Assembly (NCBI RefSeq): GCF_030815085.1
Contig: NZ_JAUSWG010000002.1
Origin: Paraclostridium ghonii
GTDB lineage: Bacteria > Bacillota > Clostridia > Peptostreptococcales > Peptostreptococcaceae
DNA length: 64,000 nt
Direction: 5' to 3' (one strand)
Shown in pieces: positions 1 to 8,371 of this stretch. The translations under genes were made by a program, and so were the position numbers. Under the pieces are notes generated by a model. That model saw only the letters and a list, made by a program, of their open reading frames with translations, was not told the origin of the DNA and ran no database searches. Each line of letters starts with the position of its first letter. The first letter of the stretch is position 1.

Positions 1-763
1 TATATTTAATTGCATTTTCTAAAATATTTACTAAAGCTTCTTTTGTCCATTTATTGTCAATTGATGCCGTTATTGACTCTTCACATTTTACACTTAAATC
101 TATTTCTTTTTGTTGTGCATTTAAATAAACTTCTTGTACAGCTTGTATTATAGTTTTATTTAAATTCTCTTTATTTTTAGATGGAACTATTATTCCATTT
201 TCTAGCCTAGACATTTTTATTAGTGATTGGATTAAAAAATTAAGTCTCTCTGATTGATTTTTTATATCAAATAGAATTTCTTTTTTATAATCGCTAACTT
301 CTTCATTTTCAAGTAATAATTGACTATATAATAATATATTTGATATTGGAGTTTTTGTTTGATGTGATATATCAGCTACCAGTGATTTAACTTTATTTCT
401 TTCTATTTCTACTGATTCTTTATTAGACTTAGTAACTTTTATATACTTAAACAATTTACTTTCTAATGAGGAAAGTATAGTTTCATCATATGTCTTAATA
501 ATTTTTTCTTCATTTATTGCTAAATCAAGCATATCATCTAAAATTTCAAATACTCTTAATATTTTATTTCTAATTACATATACAAATATTATTCCTAGTA
601 AAAATATTAATACTATAAATATTAAACTAATTTTTATAACTTCTTGTGAAGTCATCATTTCAAACGTAAGTATAAAACTAATAAATAAGACTGTAATAAT
701 GGTTAATATTGTTAAAAATACTATATATGTTTTTTTAAATGAATTGGGTTTAATATTATTCAT
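1..763 (-). CDS. Sensor histidine kinase (C-terminus cut by window edge)
   Basis: Membrane sensor kinase that would phosphorylate the response regulator just upstream. Translating from the ATG at 763 gives two hydrophobic segments in the first ~90 residues with almost no extracellular loop, a linker, then a dimerisation/phosphoacceptor helix reading SHQTKTPISN (H followed by QTKTP rather than the usual ELRTP, as in intramembrane-sensing kinases of the BceS/VanS-like groups), and the start of an HATPase domain with the N-box residues ENAIKY at the window edge. The ATG overlaps the regulator's stop codon by 8 bases, so the two are translationally coupled. The short extracellular part suggests sensing in or through the membrane, often via a partner ABC transporter; that partner would lie to the left and is not visible. 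The rest of the HATPase domain is missing only because the window begins here. Confidence 0.9.
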   Translation of the reverse strand, partial: MNNIKPNSFKKTYIVFLTILTIITVLFISFILTFEMMTSQEVIKISLIFIVLIFLLGIIFVYVIRNKILRVFEILDDMLDLAINEEKIIKTYDETILSSLESKLFKYIKVTKSNKESVEIERNKVKSLVADISHQTKTPISNILLYSQLLLENEEVSDYKKEILFDIKNQSERLNFLIQSLIKMSRLENGIIVPSKNKENLNKTIIQAVQEVYLNAQQKEIDLSVKCEESITASIDNKWTKEALVNILENAIKY

Positions 764-1457
764 TCTTATCACCACTTATGAAAGTATAACCTATCCCATA
801 TACAGTTTTTATAAATTTATGTTTTGAATTTTTATCTTCTATTTTTTCTCTTATTCTTTTTATATTTACAGTTAATGCATTTTCATCTACATACTCACTT
901 CCATCAGTCCAAACTTTATCAATTAATTGTTCTCTTGTTAAAACTTGATTTTGGTTATTTACTAATGTCTTTAACAACTTTTGCTCTGTTTTACTTAAGT
1001 TTATTTGTGTATTTGATTTTAAAAACTCCATTTTTTCAAAATCTAATTCTAAATCTCCTATCTTTATTTTATTATTTCTATTATTCCCTTCACCTCTTCT
1101 TAGCGCAGCCATTACTCTAGCTCTTAAAATCATTAAACTAAAAGGCTTTGTTATATAATCATCTGCTCCTAGCTCTAATCCCGTGACTATATCTACTTCA
1201 AGATCACATGCGGTTAAAAATATTATTGGAATATTCGAAAATTCTCTTATCTCTTTACAAAAATCAAAACCATTTTCGTCTGGAAGGTTTACATCTAAGA
1301 TTATTAAATCTAATGTTCCCCTTTTTAAGATACTTCTCCCTTCTTTTATATCAAATGCTTGTTTTATACTTATGTCACTTTGTCTTAAAGTTAGCATTAT
1401 CCCTTTATTTAAAGTAACATCATCTTCTATTATTAAAATATTTTTCACTCTTCCCAT
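756..1457 (-). CDS. OmpR/PhoB-family response regulator
   Basis: Cytoplasmic DNA-binding regulator of the two-component pair. The 233-residue protein has a receiver domain (acidic pocket E11-D12-D13, phosphoacceptor D55 in LDVNLPD, conserved K in TKPFS) followed by a winged-helix trans_reg_C domain ending in the typical KTVYGIGYTF signature. It overlaps the kinase start by 8 bases and is the first visible gene of the pair; a short AT-rich leader with GGGGGAA precedes the ATG. The target genes are not shown by the sequence. Family assignment is firm, specific function unknown. Confidence 0.93.
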   Translation of the reverse strand: MGRVKNILIIEDDVTLNKGIMLTLRQSDISIKQAFDIKEGRSILKRGTLDLIILDVNLPDENGFDFCKEIREFSNIPIIFLTACDLEVDIVTGLELGADDYITKPFSLMILRARVMAALRRGEGNNRNNKIKIGDLELDFEKMEFLKSNTQINLSKTEQKLLKTLVNNQNQVLTREQLIDKVWTDGSEYVDENALTVNIKRIREKIEDKNSKHKFIKTVYGIGYTFISGDKNE

Positions 1458-1604
1458 AATTCCCCCTAATTAACAATTATTTTTTTACTAATCTATTTAT
1501 ATTTTAACCTTGTCTTTACGCAATTTACAATAATAACCATATTAAATCTTATTTTATAAATTAATAATTTTTTGAATTATATACTAAAATATTGTTTATA
1601 TGTA

Positions 1605-1650
1605 AAATTAAAGCCTGTATTAATTAAATAACTAATACAGGCTTTAATTT
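1605..1650 (-). terminator. Rho-independent terminator of lysA
   Basis: An 18-base arm inverted repeat (AAATTAAAGCCTGTATTA and its complement, 10-base spacer) lies directly after the lysA stop and ends in an AT-rich U-containing tail on the minus strand. It sits between two minus-strand genes, so it mainly insulates the two-component genes from lysA. Confidence 0.8.
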
Positions 1651-1654
1651 TAAT

Positions 1655-2953
1655 TTACTCAACTATTTCTAGTCTTAAAAGTTCTTCTAGACTTTCTCTT
1701 TTACATATTAATTTGCTATTACCATCCTTAACAGCTACTACTGCAGGCTTTATTATTTTATTATAATTTGATGCCATTGAGTAACCATATGCCCCTGTTG
1801 ATGACATTATCAATATGTCCCCACTTTCTATATCCATAACATCTACATCTGTTATAAGTATATCCCCACTTTCACAACATTTACCAGCTATTGTAACTTT
1901 ATTGTTTTTGTCTACACCCATTTTATTAGCAATCGAACACTCATATCCAGCTTGATATAATGAAGGTCTTATGTTGTCTGTCATTCCTCCATCAACACTT
2001 ACATAAGTTCTTACATCTTTTATGTCTTTTATAGAACCTACTGTATATATTGTACTTCCTCCATTTGCTACTATTGATCTTCCTGGCTCTATTATTAAAA
2101 TTGGTACTTTTATATTTATTTCTTCACATACAGTTTCAACTTTTTCTATTATTGCACTGCAAAACTCTTTTATTGTTTTAGGTTCATCATTTTCTGTATA
2201 ATAAACACCTACCCCTCCACCTAAATCAACTTCCTCTATATCTATATCGTATTCACTTTTTATTTCTTTTACTAAGTTCATCATTATTTGAACTTCATCT
2301 AAATATGGTTCAACATCAAAAATTTGAGATCCTATATGTGCATGTAATCCTATTAGTCTGATATTTTTATATTTTTTTAAGCTTTTTAATGCATCTTGTA
2401 AATCTCCATTTGACAATGCAAATCCAAATTTCGAATCTATTTGTCCAGTTTTTATATACTCATGAGTATGAGCTTCTATTCCTGGTGTTATTCTAAAATA
2501 TATATATTGAATTTTATTTTTTTGTTCACAAATACTTTGTAACAACTCTAATTCATAATAATTATCTACAACAAATCTTCCTACTCCAAATTCTACTCCC
2601 ATTTCAATTTCATCTATTGTTTTATTATTTCCATGGAATAATACTTTTTCCATTGGAAACCCCGATTTATATGCTGTAAAAAGTTCACCTCCTGATACTA
2701 CGTCAAGGTATAAACCTTCTTCATTTATTAATTTACACATATATATTGGCAAGAATGCTTTCCCTGCATATGCAACTCTATTATTATTTTCATTAACTTT
2801 AAAATATTTTATATATTCTTTACAATTATTTCTCACTAGTTCCTCATCAAATATATAAAGAGGTGTTTTATATTTTTCTCTAAGTTCCTTGCAACTAACT
2901 CCACCTACATATAATTCATTTCCATTTACTGACATAGTCCCTTGTAGCTTCAT
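1655..2953 (-). CDS. lysA: Diaminopimelate decarboxylase
   Basis: Pyridoxal-phosphate enzyme that decarboxylates meso-diaminopimelate to L-lysine, the last step of lysine synthesis, in the cytoplasm. The fold type III decarboxylase is seen: PLP lysine in AYAGKAFLP, the glycine-rich phosphate loop GGGVGVYY, EPGRSIVANGG, and the active-site CESGDIL of the C-terminal beta domain. The reading frame is open further upstream to 3019, but that extension runs through the riboswitch terminator hairpin; the ATG at 2953 has AGGAGG nine bases before it, giving a 432-residue protein of normal family length. It is transcribed alone behind a lysine riboswitch, so expression should fall when lysine is plentiful. 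Confidence 0.96.
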   Translation of the reverse strand: MKLQGTMSVNGNELYVGGVSCKELREKYKTPLYIFDEELVRNNCKEYIKYFKVNENNNRVAYAGKAFLPIYMCKLINEEGLYLDVVSGGELFTAYKSGFPMEKVLFHGNNKTIDEIEMGVEFGVGRFVVDNYYELELLQSICEQKNKIQYIYFRITPGIEAHTHEYIKTGQIDSKFGFALSNGDLQDALKSLKKYKNIRLIGLHAHIGSQIFDVEPYLDEVQIMMNLVKEIKSEYDIDIEEVDLGGGVGVYYTENDEPKTIKEFCSAIIEKVETVCEEINIKVPILIIEPGRSIVANGGSTIYTVGSIKDIKDVRTYVSVDGGMTDNIRPSLYQAGYECSIANKMGVDKNNKVTIAGKCCESGDILITDVDVMDIESGDILIMSSTGAYGYSMASNYNKIIKPAVVAVKDGNSKLICKRESLEELLRLEIVE

Positions 2954-2993
2954 ACCTTGAGTCCTCCTATTTTTTGTATTGATAGTTTTTGAA

Positions 2994-3030
2994 AAACAAA
3001 AATACCCCTTAAGTTTCACTTAAGGGGTAT
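2994..3030 (-). terminator. Lysine riboswitch expression-platform terminator
   Basis: A perfect 13-bp hairpin (ATACCCCTTAAGT, loop of three) is followed on the minus strand by a U-rich run (TTTTTGTTTTT), 40-60 bases before the lysA start. Its place between the aptamer and the ribosome binding site marks it as the transcription-attenuation stem formed when lysine is bound. Confidence 0.9.
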
Positions 3031-3094
3031 CAAAAATTCAAATAAAAATATGTACTATAATTCATTATTAAATATACATATAACTATCTATTCC

Positions 3095-3270
3095 TTAAAT
3101 GTAGCTCAACACAATTTAATATTGTGACAGTTATGCATATATTATATACATCCCCAGGTATATAGCCTTAAAGCATCAGCTATATCCTTCGGCGATAATC
3201 CCTTTCCCACTAAATCTTTGTGCTTAACTCATTAATGGTACTTATTATTATCGCGACCTCTACAATTAAT
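3095..3270 (-). promoter_or_regulatory. Lysine riboswitch (L box) aptamer
   Basis: On the minus strand the leader holds the hallmark L-box strings in order: AGAGGTCGCG, AAGTA, GGGAAAGGGATTATCGCCGAAGG, CTGGGGATG and ACTGTCACA, ending in the P1 closing strand GCTAC. This matches the known lysine-sensing class that controls lysA, lysC and lysine transporters. Followed by the terminator above, it is a transcriptional OFF switch for lysA. Confidence 0.93.
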
Positions 3271-3290
3271 ATTCAATTTATTTATATGTG

Positions 3291-3319
3291 ATTTTACATA
3301 TAAAATTTGCACTTGTCAA
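3291..3319 (-). promoter_or_regulatory. Sigma-A promoter of the lysine riboswitch/lysA transcript
   Basis: On the minus strand a consensus -35 TTGACA (3314-3319) and -10 TAAAAT (3291-3296) are separated by 17 bases; the start would fall near 3284, just before the aptamer. The rest of the 3020-3613 gap up to the next gene is homopolymeric AT-rich sequence in which I see no other feature. Confidence 0.75.
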
Positions 3320-3613
3320 TATTTTTTTTATTTTTTTTATTTTTTTTATTTTCTTTAAATTTCAATTTAACTTAATTTTATATAAATTCTAATTTTTTGA
3401 ATTGTAATTTTTCAACAATTTACACTTAATTTTATTAAAATATTTTGAATTTTTTATATTTAATTTTAATTATAGTTAATGAATTCACTTTTTTTCTTTA
3501 TAAAAAAAAGACTTTGCTTTTTTTCAACACATTTGAATTTTTTAAACTATACTCTACTTATAGGTTTTAATTTTTTATATTTTAATATCATTAATGTATA
3601 GGGGGAGATACTT

Positions 3614-4879
3614 GTGCTTATTAAACAAATAATAGCTGTTAGCATATTTTTAGTAGTTATGATGGCTATTATTTCAGAAAAAGTAAACAGGGCTGTTGCA
3701 GCTATGGCTGGAGCTTTACTTATGATCATATTTAACATATTATCTGTCGAACAAGGATTACATCATATTGATTTTAATACAATTGGGGTTTTGATAGGTA
3801 TGATGTTATTTGTTTCTGTTGTTAAAAATTCAGGGCTATTTGAATATATAGCTATCTTGTCAGCTAAAAAATCAAAAGGTGATCCTTGGAAAATCATGCT
3901 CTGTTTTATAATTTTAACAGCTGTATTATCCGCTGTTTTAGACAATGTTACTACGGTATTATTAATAGGTCCAATGACTATAGTTATAACTCAAATATTA
4001 AATATAAATCCAACTCCATTTTTATTAACTCAAATTTTAGCATCTAATATAGGAGGAACTTCAACATTGATAGGTGATCCACCTAATATCATGATAGGTA
4101 GTGCAGCAAACTTAAGTTTTGCAGATTTTATAATAAATTTAGGTCCTATAGTTCTAATCATTTTATTTTTAACTATTATTTGCTTTAAATTTATGTTTAA
4201 AAAACAACTTTTTGTAGATGAAAAATCAAAAGAAAAAATTTTAACTTTAGATGAAAAAAAAGCAATAAGAGATAAGCCACTTCTTATAAAAAGCATTATT
4301 ATGATTGTATTTATTTTACTTGGATTTGTTTTACACAATGTTATAAATCTTGAATCCAGTATAGTAGCTTTAACAGGAGCTACTGTGATGATGTTTATAG
4401 GTAAGCAAGATATTGATGAAATCCTCTCAAGCGTAGAATGGTCTACTATAGCATTTTTCGTAGGATTATTTGTAATAGTTGGTGGTATCGTTGAGGTTGG
4501 CATAATAAATTATATTGCTGAATATTTAATAAGTGCGACAAGTGGACATTTAGTGCTTACTATGTTACTTATACTTTGGTTATCTGCTATAATTTCATCT
4601 TTCTTAGACAATATACCTTTTGTAGCTACATTAATACCTCTTATCTTAACTATGCAAGGATCTGGTATTGATGTAACACCAATATGGTGGGCAACGTCCC
4701 TAGGAGCTTGTCTTGGAGGTAATGGTACTTTAATTGGAGCTTCTGCTAATATTGTTCTTGCAAATGTTGGTCAAAAAAATGGATATCCTATAAGCTTTAA
4801 AGCTTATTTTAAAGTAGGATTTCCACTTATGATTCTTTCAGTAATAATTTCAACTATTTACTTACTAATACTATTTTAA
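3614..4879 (+). CDS. ArsB/NhaD-family ion transporter
   Basis: Integral membrane secondary transporter of the ion-transporter superfamily that includes ArsB (arsenite) and NhaD (Na+/H+). About ten to twelve hydrophobic segments fill its 421 residues. Two internal repeats carry the re-entrant signature motifs: DNVTTVLL plus GTSTLIGDPPNIMIG in the first half and FLDNIPFVATL plus GNGTLIGASANIVLAN in the second, as expected for COG1055 proteins. The start is GTG at 3614 with GGGGGAGA seven bases upstream. It is followed after 22 bases by a small soluble protein gene, forming a two-gene unit ended by a strong hairpin. No arsR, arsenate reductase or ATPase is nearby, so arsenic resistance is not supported; substrate is unknown, Na+/H+ exchange or an anion being equally possible. 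Confidence 0.85.
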   Translation: MLIKQIIAVSIFLVVMMAIISEKVNRAVAAMAGALLMIIFNILSVEQGLHHIDFNTIGVLIGMMLFVSVVKNSGLFEYIAILSAKKSKGDPWKIMLCFIILTAVLSAVLDNVTTVLLIGPMTIVITQILNINPTPFLLTQILASNIGGTSTLIGDPPNIMIGSAANLSFADFIINLGPIVLIILFLTIICFKFMFKKQLFVDEKSKEKILTLDEKKAIRDKPLLIKSIIMIVFILLGFVLHNVINLESSIVALTGATVMMFIGKQDIDEILSSVEWSTIAFFVGLFVIVGGIVEVGIINYIAEYLISATSGHLVLTMLLILWLSAIISSFLDNIPFVATLIPLILTMQGSGIDVTPIWWATSLGACLGGNGTLIGASANIVLANVGQKNGYPISFKAYFKVGFPLMILSVIISTIYLLILF

Positions 4880-4901
4880 ATAAATTTTAGGAGGAATAAT
4901 A

Positions 4902-5375
4902 ATGAGTATTTTGGATAATGCTTATGGAGACACTATAGAAGCTCGACTTAGATATATAGGTGCAACCGATATAAAAAAAATTCACGGAATACTATATTTT
5001 ATAGAATTTGAAATTGATAATAACTTAAAAGTTTCATACACATATAATATAAATTCTAAAAATAAATATTATCTTCAAAGGATAAAACCTTACCCAATTC
5101 CAGAAGGTGTATTTGACAAAGAATATGAAATAGTTTCTTTTATAGAAAAAGATATTAAAAAGTTTATGAATGCTAAAAAAAGTAATAACTTTGATTTATT
5201 TTTAAAAATTACAGATGAGCTAAATACAATATGTTTTGATATAGAAGAACTTTTCTTAAATTATAACATAGATAAAATGGATTTAAATAAGTTAAAACAT
5301 GAAACAGATATTATACTAAATCTATTTGAAAACTCCAAGAAGAGATCTCCTAAAATAGATATAAACCATAAATAA
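4902..5375 (+). CDS. Uncharacterised 157-residue soluble protein, cotranscribed with the ArsB/NhaD transporter
   Basis: I do not recognise a family. The protein begins with a compact alpha/beta stretch (residues 1-65, LRYIGATDIKKIHGILYFIEFEI) followed by charged helices rich in Lys, Glu and Asn, and has no signal peptide or membrane segment. It starts with AGGAGGAATAATA before the ATG, 22 bases after the transporter stop, and shares its terminator. Position suggests a cytoplasmic accessory of the transporter, but that is inference only. Confidence 0.75.
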   Translation: MSILDNAYGDTIEARLRYIGATDIKKIHGILYFIEFEIDNNLKVSYTYNINSKNKYYLQRIKPYPIPEGVFDKEYEIVSFIEKDIKKFMNAKKSNNFDLFLKITDELNTICFDIEELFLNYNIDKMDLNKLKHETDIILNLFENSKKRSPKIDINHK

Positions 5376-5392
5376 ATTTATTTATATTTTTC

Positions 5393-5440
5393 AAATAGGT
5401 AGATTACTATTAATTATTAATAGTAATCTACCTATTTTTA
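5393..5440. terminator. Bidirectional terminator between convergent genes
   Basis: A perfect 21-bp inverted repeat (5393-5413 and 5417-5437; core AGGTAGATTACTATTAA) with a three-base loop and T/A-runs on both sides separates the plus-strand transporter unit from the minus-strand flavodoxin-fold gene, so it can stop transcription from either side. Confidence 0.9.
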
Positions 5441-5467
5441 TTAAGATTGTTTATAAATTTAATTATT

Positions 5468-6040
5468 TTAAGAAAAACAACTCTCTATGTTCTTTAAAAA
5501 ATCTACTTTCTCACATTCGTTATTATTCGCTAGATTATTATTTATCCATTTAACATTTTTAATTCCACAAACATTTAAGGTAGCTTTAATTATTGTATTT
5601 TCTATAGGATTTCCTAAGTCATTTTTAATATAATCTGTGTCACTTTCAGATGTTGTGATAATTGTTCCTTTATTTATATAGTTTAAAGTTCCTTTTGGTC
5701 TATTATTTTCTTCTATAAAAGCAAATTCTTTTATAAAAACCTTGTCAAAAAAACCTTTAAGCATTGCTGGAACGTTATTCCACCATATAGGAAATATTAA
5801 TACTATTTCATCTGTTTCTTTCAAAATTTTTTGATATTTCCCAACTAATTTATCATCAAATTCACCTTTACTGTATAATTTCACTTCTTCTTTTGTCATA
5901 ACAGGGTTAAAATTATCTTCATATAAATCAATTATATTATAACTTTTACCACATTTTTTAAGTCCATTAATTACATTGTCCATTATATTTTGGCTAAACG
6001 AATTCGTAGTTGGATTAGATACTATTATAGTAGTGTTCAT
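5468..6040 (-). CDS. NAD(P)H-dependent oxidoreductase, flavodoxin-like fold
   Basis: Probable FMN/FAD quinone or nitro-group reductase of the Flavodoxin_2 (KefF/MdaB/NQO) family, cytoplasmic. The 190-residue protein shows an N-terminal SNPTTNSFSQNI phosphate-binding loop, the FPIWWNNVPAMLKGFFDKVF motif typical of the family (residues ~83-102), and a C-terminal CGIKNVKWI strand. The ATG has AAAGGAAC upstream. It is monocistronic and ends at the shared bidirectional terminator. Substrate cannot be assigned; detoxification of quinones or electrophiles is the usual role. Confidence 0.88.
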   Translation of the reverse strand: MNTTIIVSNPTTNSFSQNIMDNVINGLKKCGKSYNIIDLYEDNFNPVMTKEEVKLYSKGEFDDKLVGKYQKILKETDEIVLIFPIWWNNVPAMLKGFFDKVFIKEFAFIEENNRPKGTLNYINKGTIITTSESDTDYIKNDLGNPIENTIIKATLNVCGIKNVKWINNNLANNNECEKVDFLKNIESCFS

Positions 6041-6255
6041 TCTTATGTTCCTTTCATATTAAGTTAATTTTAATATTAATATTATTAGTATATGTAAAGA
6101 TTTATATTCATTTTTATAACACTTCTTCTAAAAAAGCCCCCTACTAACGATCTTTTTTTCTATAAATAAAATATCCTATTATCAGATTTACACAAGTATC
6201 TATCATCATATATTACTAAACCCATTGTCCATATTTAAAATTTTGTTATTATACA

Positions 6256-6324
6256 AAAAAAATAGATATACCAAAAATAAATTATATAAATATTATTAGT
6301 CCTAAAAATATTTTTGGTATATCT
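6256..6324 (-). terminator. Terminator with widely spaced inverted repeat
   Basis: Sixteen-base perfect arms (AGATATACCAAAAATA, 6264-6279 and complement 6309-6324) flank a 29-base AT-rich loop just after the small membrane protein gene; on the minus strand the second arm runs into ATTTTTTTT (8 T). The rest of the 6041-6263 gap shows nothing I can name. Confidence 0.65.
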
Positions 6325-6330
6325 TTAATA

Positions 6331-6663
6331 TTAATTTATATTGTTATTGTCTCTAATACTTCTTCTATATCGTCTATAATTCATCATATCTATAGCAATA
6401 AAACTACTTCCTACGCCTATCATTATAGCTCCTGGTATATGACCTGTTATACTTCCTACCAATACTCCTATTAGTGCTCCTACAGTTATATATATTGCTA
6501 CTTTAATAGTTTTATTAAACTTTAAAGGTATATAAACTGCCATTCTTGTGTATAAAAAAGCTCCTATTATTAAGCCTACTACTGTTAGTATTATGGTTTC
6601 TTGCATATTTCCTAAAGTCAGTCCTAGCCCTAATCCTATTAGAATACATCCAAGGGTTACCAT
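6331..6663 (-). CDS. Small integral membrane protein (110 aa), unknown
   Basis: Not a recognised family. The protein is almost entirely hydrophobic, with about four glycine-rich transmembrane stretches (residues 2-17, 22-40, 53-70, 74-92), several GxxxG-like packing motifs, and a basic/asparagine tail (YRRYRRSIRDNNNIN) probably facing the cytoplasm. A good ribosome binding site (AAAGGAGAATTGCG) precedes the ATG. It is divergently placed from the Ca2+ exchanger gene and is monocistronic. Confidence 0.8.
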   Translation of the reverse strand: MVTLGCILIGLGLGLTLGNMQETIILTVVGLIIGAFLYTRMAVYIPLKFNKTIKVAIYITVGALIGVLVGSITGHIPGAIMIGVGSSFIAIDMMNYRRYRRSIRDNNNIN

Positions 6664-6814
6664 CGCAATTCTCCTTTTTCTCTTTTCTACATTATATGGT
6701 TGTACACTTCAAAAGTTGCTAACTTTAAATATATAATTTATGCAAGAGTTTAATCTTAACATTCGGTATGATATACTATTTCTTATGTTAATTTAGTTTA
6801 AAGAGGAGGTTTTT

Positions 6815-7768
6815 ATGTCATTTTTAATTTTAATAGTAGGATTTGCACTTCTTATAAAAGGAGCTGATGTTTTTGTAGAGGGAGCATCTTCTATAGCTAA
6901 GAGGTTTAATATTCCTCCTATGCTTATAGGGCTTACCATAGTTGCTATGGGAACAAGTGCTCCTGAAGCTGCTGTAAGTGTGTCATCATCTCTAGCAGGT
7001 CAAAACGATATGAGTATAGCTAATGTTATTGGATCTAATTTCTTTAATATTCTTATTGTTTTAGGGGTATCTGCTATAATAGCTAAATTGCCGGTTGAAA
7101 AAAATACAATAAAAAAAGATACCCCATTTTTATTATTTATAAGTGCATTACTTGTAGTTTTAGGTATCAACTTAAACCTAAGTAGATTCGATGGTTTAAT
7201 TTTATTGATATTATTCGTATTTTTCTTAGTAAGCATGATTAAATCAAATTTAGGTCAAAAAGATTGTGATATATCAACTAGTGAAAGTGCTATAGCTATA
7301 GAAGTTACTGAATCTGAAGCTATATCTCTTCCTAAAACTTTAGTAATTTGTTTAATAGGTATTGTAGGTATAGTATGGGGTGGTGATTTAGTTGTAGATT
7401 CTGCAACTAAAATTGCAACTGCTTTTGGCATGAGTACAAACTTAGTAGGCCTTACTATAGTTGCTATGGGAACATCTTTACCTGAATTTGTAACATCTGT
7501 AATAGCGGTTAGAAAAGGTGAAACAGAAATTGCAATAGGTAATGTAATCGGCTCTAATATATTTAATATTTTATTAGTTCTAGGCTTAGCTGCTATTATT
7601 AATCCTATGACAATTAGTATCTTTGCTTTAATAGATGCTGTATTTATGACTCTAATAACAATTTTACTATATATATTTATAAAGAAAAATAATTGTTTAA
7701 ATAAAATTCATGGATTTATACTTATATCTATATACTTAGCTTATATGTGTTATACTATAATCCGTTAA
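6815..7768 (+). CDS. Calcium/sodium antiporter, CaCA family (YrbG-like)
   Basis: Membrane cation exchanger, usually Na+ in for Ca2+ out. The 317-residue protein has the ten-helix duplicated architecture with both alpha repeats intact: VAMGTSAPEAAVSVSSSL with GSNFFNILIVLG in the first half and VAMGTSLPEFVTSV with GNVIGSNIFNILLVLG in the second, the acidic and asparagine residues being the ion-binding ligands. A variable acidic loop (residues ~140-170) separates the halves. The RBS AGGAGG lies seven bases before the ATG. It stands alone between a divergent small membrane gene and a terminator. Confidence 0.93.
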   Translation: MSFLILIVGFALLIKGADVFVEGASSIAKRFNIPPMLIGLTIVAMGTSAPEAAVSVSSSLAGQNDMSIANVIGSNFFNILIVLGVSAIIAKLPVEKNTIKKDTPFLLFISALLVVLGINLNLSRFDGLILLILFVFFLVSMIKSNLGQKDCDISTSESAIAIEVTESEAISLPKTLVICLIGIVGIVWGGDLVVDSATKIATAFGMSTNLVGLTIVAMGTSLPEFVTSVIAVRKGETEIAIGNVIGSNIFNILLVLGLAAIINPMTISIFALIDAVFMTLITILLYIFIKKNNCLNKIHGFILISIYLAYMCYTIIR

Positions 7769-7771
7769 TTT

Positions 7772-7810
7772 AAAAAGGAATGCAAGTTAGATTGCATTCC
7801 CTTTTTATTT
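7772..7810. terminator. Bidirectional terminator between convergent genes
   Basis: Arms GGAATGCAA/TTGCATTCC with a six-base loop, flanked by A5 and T5 runs, lie between the exchanger stop and the next minus-strand gene, whose TAA stop codon lies in the hairpin's T-run. Confidence 0.88.
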
Positions 7811-8191
7811 ATCTAGGTTTAGTGTATTTTTTGTTTTTAATTTTTCTAGTATTTTAAAACTTAAAGGATATCTAAATTCTTTATGTCTATAATATTGTAT
7901 AATAGCACTGATAAATATAATAAGGTAAATAACAGACATTGCTGATATTAAATAAGCTGCATATTTTACTACGCATACCAATAATAAAATTGCAAATTCA
8001 TATATTAAAAACGATATGTAAAAATCAATAAGTTTTAGCCCATTCTTTTTAACAAATTCTGATTCTTTTTCATATATCTTCCATGCAACATATGCTATTA
8101 AAACTCCAAATATATTAAGTAACATAACAGCCAATGTCATAACCATCATAATAATACTTTCATTTTTTGTGCATCTTTGATTATCTACCAT
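7805..8191 (-). CDS. DUF4870-like membrane protein
   Basis: Small membrane protein of 128 residues with three or four hydrophobic segments (about 12-38, 55-75, 78-102). The order of features, an amphipathic FVKKNGLKLIDFYISFLIYE stretch followed by helices and a final KEFRYPLSFKIL motif, fits the DUF4870/Tic20-like family, whose members end in YRYPL-type motifs. Function of the family is unknown. RBS AAGGAAAGG precedes the ATG; it is monocistronic. Confidence 0.7.
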   Translation of the reverse strand: MVDNQRCTKNESIIMMVMTLAVMLLNIFGVLIAYVAWKIYEKESEFVKKNGLKLIDFYISFLIYEFAILLLVCVVKYAAYLISAMSVIYLIIFISAIIQYYRHKEFRYPLSFKILEKLKTKNTLNLDK

Positions 8192-8371
8192 CGTACTTTT
8201 CCTTTCCTTATAAATACTTATATTATATTTTGACCTATTTATTAAAAATCGTCAACTTTTTATTAAGTTTCTATTATTTTGGATATAATTTTTTATAAGT
8301 AAGGTTCACATAATGGAGTTTTATAAATTATAATAACAAGGATGGATAAATCTGAAAAAAATTATCCATGT

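Noticed and set aside
2954..3019. N-terminal extension of lysA reading frame (22 codons)
   Set aside because: It encodes the riboswitch terminator hairpin, and the ATG at 2953 has the only good ribosome binding site.
4030..4503. Long minus-strand ORF inside the ArsB/NhaD gene, and similar long frames inside the flavoprotein and other genes
   Set aside because: They are opposite-strand shadows of genes with clear family motifs and lack ribosome binding sites.
3614..5375. Arsenic resistance operon
   Set aside because: The transporter belongs to the wider ArsB/NhaD family but no arsR, arsC or arsA is present.
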